The notes under the pieces: generated by a model
The model's input: only the letters and a program-made list of their open reading frames with translations
Told to the model about the DNA's origin: nothing
Database searches by the model: none
Translations under genes and position numbers: made by a program
Assembly (NCBI GenBank): GCA_024867545.1
Contig: JANFNE010000009.1
Coordinates: 434,001 to 498,000 of the forward strand
Direction of reading: 5' to 3'
DNA length: 64,000 nt
Source: Phytopythium helicoides
Lineage: Eukaryota > Oomycota > Peronosporomycetes > Pythiales > Pythiaceae
In this document: one piece after another, positions 56,501 to 64,000 of the stretch
How the letters are laid out: each line of letters opens with the position of its first letter
Position numbering within the stretch: the stretch's first letter is position 1

Positions 56501-57464
56501 TACGCGCAGCTGTGGATTGCTCTTTCTTCGAGTTGAAAGTGATACCCATCCTCGCCGAACTAATTCGCAGTGTGTATCGAACAGCTTTTCTATGAAGTTC
56601 ATATTGCAGTTTATATTTGCTGGCTTCCCTTCAGTTCCTTGCAGAGTGCATCTGGTAACCAAAAGAGAGGTCAAATCAAAGTCAAGCTTAGCACTGGCGC
56701 CCGGTAGGCTCATCACGACGTCACTAAAGCTGCCCTCGACGTTATGTTCCACGTTAGCATCTCTAGAGCAAGTGCTGAAGTAGAGGGATGATATGCTGGA
56801 GCTCAGTTGGATGAGATTCAGCGACGTGAAGACATCCGTAATAGCGACATGTATATCTTTGCAATGAAAGAATGCTGCAATATCGAGCAATTGCGCAGTG
56901 ATCTGGACGTCGTTGACACGAAAGTCGACAAATCGGAAAAATGCGAGTGGGCTGACTTTGTTGGTGTTTGCTGAAGCCGAAGAAGCGAGAGCGTGTCAAC
57001 GTAGACCATCTGCATAACAGTAAAGGTGGCCACGTACATGGTGAATTCTTCGTAGAGCATTTGCTGCTCGCATTTCGCTGTCGGCTGCTTAGTATGTTGG
57101 CTACGTACTCATCCTCGAGGTCTCCAAACGTAGCTGTGACAGCGTCGACCTCGAGGGCCAGGATGCGCACCTGTCCAAAAGACCGGAAGAACTCCCGCAC
57201 AAAGCTACGCAGTGTAATTCTAGAGAACTCGATGCTCCATCGCTCTCCACTGCTGAATTTCACATTCCGCAGCTCAAAAGGACTAAACCTGACGCTCTCA
57301 ATTTGCGCAGCGACCTGCAGAGGTGCGGAGTCTCGGTCCCGCGCAAGCTTCAACGTCAGTAGCTTGGCCACCACCAGTCCAAGCAGCCGAAAGCGATTCA
57401 GGAACGCATAGCCGAGCACCAAGGCGAGCAGCAGCCAGTTATTCTGCCAGCCAGGCGCGAACAT
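50531..57464 (-). CDS. Bridge-like lipid transfer protein of the SABRE/Hobbit (BLTP2, FMP27) family
   Basis: Three exons (57464-57109, a 26-nt microexon 57063-57038, and 56970-50531) give about 2273 aa. Such proteins form long hydrophobic grooves that move lipids between the ER and other membranes. Residues ~9-27 are an N-terminal membrane anchor (LLLALVLGYAFLNRFRLLG), followed by the chorein-like opening (IESVRFSPFELRNVKFSS). The rest is mostly beta-strand, with many alternating hydrophobic segments and Ser/Thr-rich loops. The C terminus (FKYVRFGNVRLRINCNGF and YTYQKLLQKFESHLKWYV, then a Gly/Ser/Lys tail) resembles plant SABRE/APT1 ends. Length is in the family range. The start lies 208 bp from the divergent mannosidase gene. 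SABRE-type was preferred over VPS13/ATG2 by the ends; the middle shows no decisive motif. Confidence 0.78.
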
Positions 57465-57672
57465 GGCCGGCTGATAGCTCGCACCTGGCGTCGTGCAACA
57501 CCTTGCGCCGCTTCAAGATCGAATGGGTGGTCCACAACAGAGACTAAGGCGGATGGGTTCAAACCCAGACTTCAACGACTTTTCAAGATCTTTCAAGATC
57601 CATCGCTGGATGATCCCAAGGTGAGTCCATTCCCAGTCAGGCAGCTAACGAGCAGCTCAAGACTCGAGCTCC

Positions 57673-59723
<2,051 letters not shown>

Positions 59724-60361
59724 TACATTGATGTGTTTCACAGAATGCTATAGAATAAAATCACTGGCTGCGTGAGACTGGCATTATCCTCGTGGGGGTA
59801 CGTGGCATGGAGAGAGTGATCCGGCAGCACCAATCAGGATGGTGACGGCGCGCAGTCGTCATGTCGATGAGGGCGTCAAACTTGTCTCCACTATGTCGCC
59901 CCTCGAGATCTTTGCCTCGCCCGACCCTTTGCGTGGGCAAAAGATACTTTCCGCAATATCAACAACAACAAAAAGTCAGCTCCGAGAAGTGAGGGAGGCG
60001 AGCGCGTCAAACAGACAACGCGAACGCTACATGCAGCTGTACGCGGCTAAGCACGCCACGCAGCCTGCGCTTTCTGCCATCCCGCCACTCGCTTCTCACA
60101 AAGGTGGCCAGCCGCCAACTTGAGGTTTCCAAATGTAAAGAAAAAGCGTCGCGTTGTGGCATTTTTTTTTCCACATTTATGCAGCCGCGCTCTATTTCCT
60201 CCAATCCGATCCCTCCCTTCTCCCCATTTTATCCAATCCCATACTCCCTCCTCAAAAAAAAAAAAGCAAAAAAAAAAAAAATCAATCGCTAAAGCAAAGA
60301 AATGCCTTCTTTAGGCATAAGGTGGGTTCGAGCCGCCACTTCGGATCTCCCATCGAGCCTC
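59724..60361. other. Intergenic region before the PDZ protein gene
   Basis: It holds a 94-codon plus-strand frame with ATG (59839-60123) coding a basic, Ser/Gln-rich sequence; this may be a small gene, but I see no support. Further on are CATTTTTTTTTCCACATTTAT at 60160-60180, which resembles an oomycete initiator, and A-tracts at about 60256-60282. Confidence 0.4.
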
Positions 60362-61303
60362 ATGGGCGCCGCGCTGTGCTCGTGCACCGGCCGCGGCGAT
60401 GAGCGAGCGCTGGCGCTGACCGCTGGAGGAGACCGCCACCTTCATGCGCGTAATGGCAAGGCCGTGCCGCTGGCCATCGCGGCCAAGTACTCGAGCCTCG
60501 TGCCGCCGAGTCACCCGCTGCAGTACGCGCACCCGACGCCCGAGCAGCACAGCCGCGGCGAGACGTACGCGCTGTCGGACGACTGCCGCCACGAGGAGGA
60601 CGCGCTCGAGCAGCTACGTGCGCTGGGCCCGCCGTCCGCGCAGGCCATCGCCGACGCCTTCCGCGCCAAGCTGCACGAGCCGCCGCTAAGCCCACGCAGC
60701 AAGTTCCAGCTACTCATCACGCGCATTGGCGCGGCGGCAGACGACGACGACGACAGCGGCGACAGCGACGACGACGCCACCACCAGGACGTGCGACGACG
60801 ACAGCGACGCCGACGACCAGGACACGGACGACCCGCGCGCCAGGCGGAAGCGCAGGCGCGAGCGAGAGCGCTCGCTTGGCGTCTCGCTGCCTCCGCGACG
60901 CAAGAGCGCCAGCTACTACACGAACTCGTTCGCCGCCGCGGCCTACGCGGCGTCGGACGAGGACGCAGAGTCGCTCACGGAGGAGGACTGGAAGGCGCGC
61001 GCCAACCCGCTCATCACCATCATCGTGCCGCCCGGACCCTGTGGACTCGTGCTCCAGGTCGACCCCGACGCGCAGGGCCGGCAGCCGCCCACGGTCGACG
61101 GGTTCGTGCGCACCTACGACGGCATGAAGGGCACCATCGAGAACAGCGGGCTCGTGCGCAAGGGCAGCGTGCTGTGCGCCATCAACGACATTGACGTCAC
61201 ACGCATGCCGCTCAAGGAAGTTATCCGCACACTCAACCTGTCGTCGCACCTCGAGCGGCAGTTCGCCTTCCGCAACGGCTACGAGCACACGAGCACCCTG
61301 TGA
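60362..61303 (+). CDS. PDZ-domain protein with an acylation-type N terminus
   Basis: This is a single-exon gene of 313 aa. I chose the ATG at 60362 over the in-frame ATG at 60302 because it begins MGAALCSC, a good N-myristoylation context with two nearby Cys for palmitoylation. The protein may therefore sit on a membrane face. The middle is disordered, with an acidic run (~120-160) next to an Arg-rich cluster (ARRKRRRERERS). A PDZ-like domain occupies ~215-305, with the carboxylate-binding loop GPCGLVLQ, then RTYDGMKGTIENSGLVRKGSVLCAIN-type strands and a final helix LKEVIRTL. PDZ domains bind C-terminal peptides. The partner is unknown. Confidence 0.75.
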   Translation: MGAALCSCTGRGDERALALTAGGDRHLHARNGKAVPLAIAAKYSSLVPPSHPLQYAHPTPEQHSRGETYALSDDCRHEEDALEQLRALGPPSAQAIADAFRAKLHEPPLSPRSKFQLLITRIGAAADDDDDSGDSDDDATTRTCDDDSDADDQDTDDPRARRKRRRERERSLGVSLPPRRKSASYYTNSFAAAAYAASDEDAESLTEEDWKARANPLITIIVPPGPCGLVLQVDPDAQGRQPPTVDGFVRTYDGMKGTIENSGLVRKGSVLCAINDIDVTRMPLKEVIRTLNLSSHLERQFAFRNGYEHTSTL

Positions 61304-61641
61304 GCGGGCAGACACGCGCGCTGCGGGGCGAGCATTGTACTATAACAGAGCGCGCGCGCCGCAGGAACAAGCAGAAGAAGAGGGAAGGGCCAGGAAGTGC
61401 GTAAATATGAATCCCGGGAATAGGTAGAGGAAGGCGGCAGACCCGGCCAGCAACTTGCGTGTGAAGGAGCAATGCCATGATAACATTTGTTCCTCGTCAG
61501 CGCTGCGTTTCCAGGACAAGCGGCCACGATCTATTGCGTCGGCGCCGCCCGCTGTCATTATCATTTTCTTTTGTTTTCCCGGATTGCAGTGAAGAGACTA
61601 CGAGCTACAAGCGGATGGATTCACTCACCTTCAGGAGCTCC
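61304..61641. other. Convergent intergenic region between the PDZ gene and the m-AAA protease
   Basis: About 340 bp containing the two 3' UTRs. No further gene or repeat was seen. Confidence 0.6.
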
Positions 61642-64000
61642 TCACTTGTTCTCCGGCTTGTCGCTCGTCGGCTCTTCCGCACTATCGCTACTCGCTGCCA
61701 CACCGGTCGTCGTTTCCGTGGCCGTCGCCTCCACAGTTGATACCCCAGCGACAGCGGCATCCTTCTTGGCAGCCTTGTCCGCCTCGTACTTGTCGGCCTC
61801 CTTCCAGGACTCCTCGACGAACTCCGTGTACGTCTTGTTGCCGCCGAACGGCCGCGGGCCAAGCACGCGCACAAGGTCCGAGTGGTTGATTGTCTCATTC
61901 TTCAGCAGTTCCTCTGCCAGCTCGTGGAGAACGTTCTGCTTGTCCCGCAGCAGCTCCTTCGTGCGCTTGTACGCTGCGTCAACGATTTTCTGCACTTCTT
62001 CGTCAATCACCTGCGCCGTCTTCTCACTGTAGAGCTTGTCGTTGCCGAAAGAGCCCTCCTCCTTTGGGAACGAGAGCTGACCAACACGATCGTTCATACC
62101 GTAGAGCTGCACCATCGAGTAGGCAATCTGCGTCACGCGGCGCAGATCGTCAGAGGCGCCCGTTGTGATACGGCCGTCGAAGTTGATGAACTCGGAAGCG
62201 CGGCCACCAAGAGCCATGCACATGATGTCGATCATCGCCTCCTTGCTGTGCAGCGCCACTTCCTTTGGCAGGTACTGCGCGTAACCGAGCGATCCCTTGC
62301 CACGCGGCACGATCGTCACCTTCAGCAGCGGGTCTGCGTGCTCCAGGAACCAACCAGCAACAGCATGGCCAGCTTCGTGGTACGCCACTGTCCGCTTCTC
62401 CTCCGGAGACATGATGCGGTTCGTCTCGAGACCGCCAATAACACGATCCGTGGCCTCCTCGAAGTCCTTGAACTGGATGCTCTTGCCATTGCGACGCGCC
62501 GCCACAATCGCAGCCTCGTTACAGATGTTGGCAATCTCGGCACCGGCGAAACCAGGCGTGAGCGCAGCCATACGGCGAGCAAAGTCATCCACGTTGCCGT
62601 CAAGATGCAGTCCCTTCAAGTGGACCTTGAAGATCTCGCGACGGCCCTTGATGTCGGGCTTATCGACCGTGATCTGTCGGTCAAAGCGACCAGGACGAAG
62701 AATAGCCTTGTCGAGAATGTCAGCGCGGTTCGTACCAGCAAGCACCACGACGCCCTCACTCGAGTTGAAACCATCCATCTCGACCAGAAGCTGGTTCAGT
62801 GTGTTTTCACGCTCGTCATTGCCTCCCGAAAAGCTGCCCTTACTACGCGCGCGAGCAACAGCATCAATCTCATCGATGAACACAATGCACGGAGAGTTCG
62901 CACGAGCCTCACGGAAGAGGTCACGCACACGGGAAGGGCCGACACCGACAAACATCTCAATGAAGTCCGAGCCGGAAATGCTGAAGAACGGGACACTCGC
63001 CTCGCCTGCGGTAGCCTTGGCTAGCAGCGTCTTACCCGTACCAGGGGGACCAACGAGCAGCGCACCCTTCGGGATCTTCGCACCAAGGTCGGTGAACCGC
63101 TTCTGGTTACGCAGGAACTCGACAAACTCCATGATCTCCTTCTTCGCTTCATCGACACCGGCGACATCCTTGAACGTGATGTTGATGTCCTCCTTGGTGA
63201 TCTTCTTGGCAGGGCTCTTGCCGACCTTGAAGATGTTGCCGATACCGCCGCCGCCGCTTCCGCCAGCACCGCCGAGACCACGCATCGACATGAGGAGGAA
63301 TCCGACAAGAACAATTGTCGGCAGGAACTTGAGCAGCTCACTTCCGATGTTGATCTCATTGGCGTACTGAACTGGGATGTAGTCGTGCGGCCGCAGACCC
63401 ATCTGGTGCTGTGCGTGCTCCAGCTGGCGCTCAAAGCTCTCGACGCTGCCAATGTTGAAGTAGTGCGACGCCTGGTTGTGCGCAGGCCGCATCCGCGCCG
63501 ACATCGATGACGGCGCGTGGCCGTGGTTGGTCTCGTCGTGGTGCTGCTGCTGCTGCTGGTACTGATACTGCGACTGCTGGCCGAATTCCTTCGGCCGAGC
63601 GTTGTTCCAGTCCGCATACTCGGCACCACCGCTCTCCATCGTATCTGCGTCGTCGCGGAGGAAGACCTTGACGTATTTTTTGTTGACGACGACAACCTTC
63701 TCGACCTTGCCGCTCTCCAGGAAGCTGTTGCGGAACTCCTGGTATGTGATCTCCTGCATCGGCTTCTCGACCGAGGCAAGGTCCGAAAGGAACAGTGCTG
63801 CAATCGCGAGTGGGATCAGGTATGCCATGCCCTCGCGTCCCGAGTTGCCGCCGCCGCTTCCGCCGCCAGCCGATCCGCCGCTGCCTCCGGTGGCCTTCTT
63901 ACCGCCGTCCGCCGTCTTGGAGCTCAGCTTCTTGACCTCACCTGCAGGCTTCTCTGTCGCTCCGGCTCCGCTGCCGCTCTTGGGCGGTCCCGCCTTGGAT
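61642..64000 (-). CDS. AFG3: m-AAA mitochondrial protease (AFG3-like, FtsH family), N terminus beyond window
   Basis: The single-exon frame of more than 780 aa runs off the right edge; codons upstream of the ATG at 63828 stay open (a Gly/Ser/Lys-rich linker), so that ATG is internal. The enzyme is a membrane-bound ATP-dependent zinc protease for quality control of inner-membrane proteins. From the 63828 ATG, in order: TM1 at the start ([12 protein letters not shown]), an intermembrane loop with a Gln/His-rich insert, TM2 ([15 protein letters not shown]), Walker A GPPGTGKT, Walker [11 protein letters not shown], second-region-of-homology arginines and the zinc site HEAGH with its downstream Glu/Asp. 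The C terminus is acidic and Thr-rich. AFG3-type was chosen from the matrix-facing two-TM layout; paraplegin-type is possible. Confidence 0.93.
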   Translation of the reverse strand, partial: SKAGPPKSGSGAGATEKPAGEVKKLSSKTADGGKKATGGSGGSAGGGSGGGNSGREGMAYLIPLAIAALFLSDLASVEKPMQEITYQEFRNSFLESGKVEKVVVVNKKYVKVFLRDDADTMESGGAEYADWNNARPKEFGQQSQYQYQQQQQHHDETNHGHAPSSMSARMRPAHNQASHYFNIGSVESFERQLEHAQHQMGLRPHDYIPVQYANEINIGSELLKFLPTIVLVGFLLMSMRGLGGAGGSGGGGIGNIFKVGKSPAKKITKEDINITFKDVAGVDEAKKEIMEFVEFLRNQKRFTDLGAKIPKGALLVGPPGTGKTLLAKATAGEASVPFFSISGSDFIEMFVGVGPSRVRDLFREARANSPCIVFIDEIDAVARARSKGSFSGGNDERENTLNQLLVEMDGFNSSEGVVVLAGTNRADILDKAILRPGRFDRQITVDKPDIKGRREIFKVHLKGLHLDGNVDDFARRMAALTPGFAGAEIANICNEAAIVAARRNGKSIQFKDFEEATDRVIGGLETNRIMSPEEKRTVAYHEAGHAVAGWFLEHADPLLKVTIVPRGKGSLGYAQYLPKEVALHSKEAMIDIMCMALGGRASEFINFDGRITTGASDDLRRVTQIAYSMVQLYGMNDRVGQLSFPKEEGSFGNDKLYSEKTAQVIDEEVQKIVDAAYKRTKELLRDKQNVLHELAEELLKNETINHSDLVRVLGPRPFGGNKTYTEFVEESWKEADKYEADKAAKKDAAVAGVSTVEATATETTTGVAASSDSAEEPTSDKPENK

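Overview
The window looks like nuclear DNA of an oomycete, most likely a Pythium-like (Pythiales) species. The clues are mixed. Genes are compact, with GT-AG introns of about 45-75 bp and short 5' leaders, several carrying TCATTY..CAWT-type initiator motifs as in oomycete promoters. There is a decayed Crinkler-type effector whose N-terminal motif is of the LYLA kind rather than LFLAK. Temptin-like secreted proteins, a class C GPCR with a large ectodomain and a flagellar IFT-A gene (so zoospores) are also present. Third-position GC is high, so long antisense shadow ORFs are common and were ignored. Species assignment is inference.

Layout. 1-20.9 kb: three nearly identical hexose transporter genes (one cut by the left edge, two head-to-head) arranged as an inverted duplication around a full ABCC transporter. 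Decayed fragments of that ABC gene lie antisense beyond two of the sugar transporter copies. Inside this block are a 14-exon nucleotide-transporter/HEAT/cyclic-nucleotide-binding fusion, a coiled-coil protein and an intronless exportin-T. 21-31 kb: a TPR protein, a 4-TM protein, a 9-exon coiled-coil/EF-hand protein and a class C GPCR. 31-39 kb: an RRM-RGG (FET-like) protein, a WW plus C2HC zinc-finger protein and IFT139/TTC21B. 39-41 kb: two Temptin-like secreted paralogues. 41.8-46.6 kb: a gene graveyard with a broken APC transporter, a broken Crinkler gene and the remains of a Ser/Gly-rich repeat protein. 46.9-64 kb: a small acidic protein, MICU1 (with an AT-AC minor-spliceosome intron), a SABRE/Hobbit-type bridge-like lipid transfer protein, a GH47 mannosidase, a PDZ protein with an acylation-type N terminus, and an m-AAA (AFG3-like) protease running off the right edge.

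Exon models were built by hand from reading-frame continuity and splice sites. All intact multi-exon models below close in frame from start to stop. Function assignments rest on recognised motifs and remembered family features; no database search was run.
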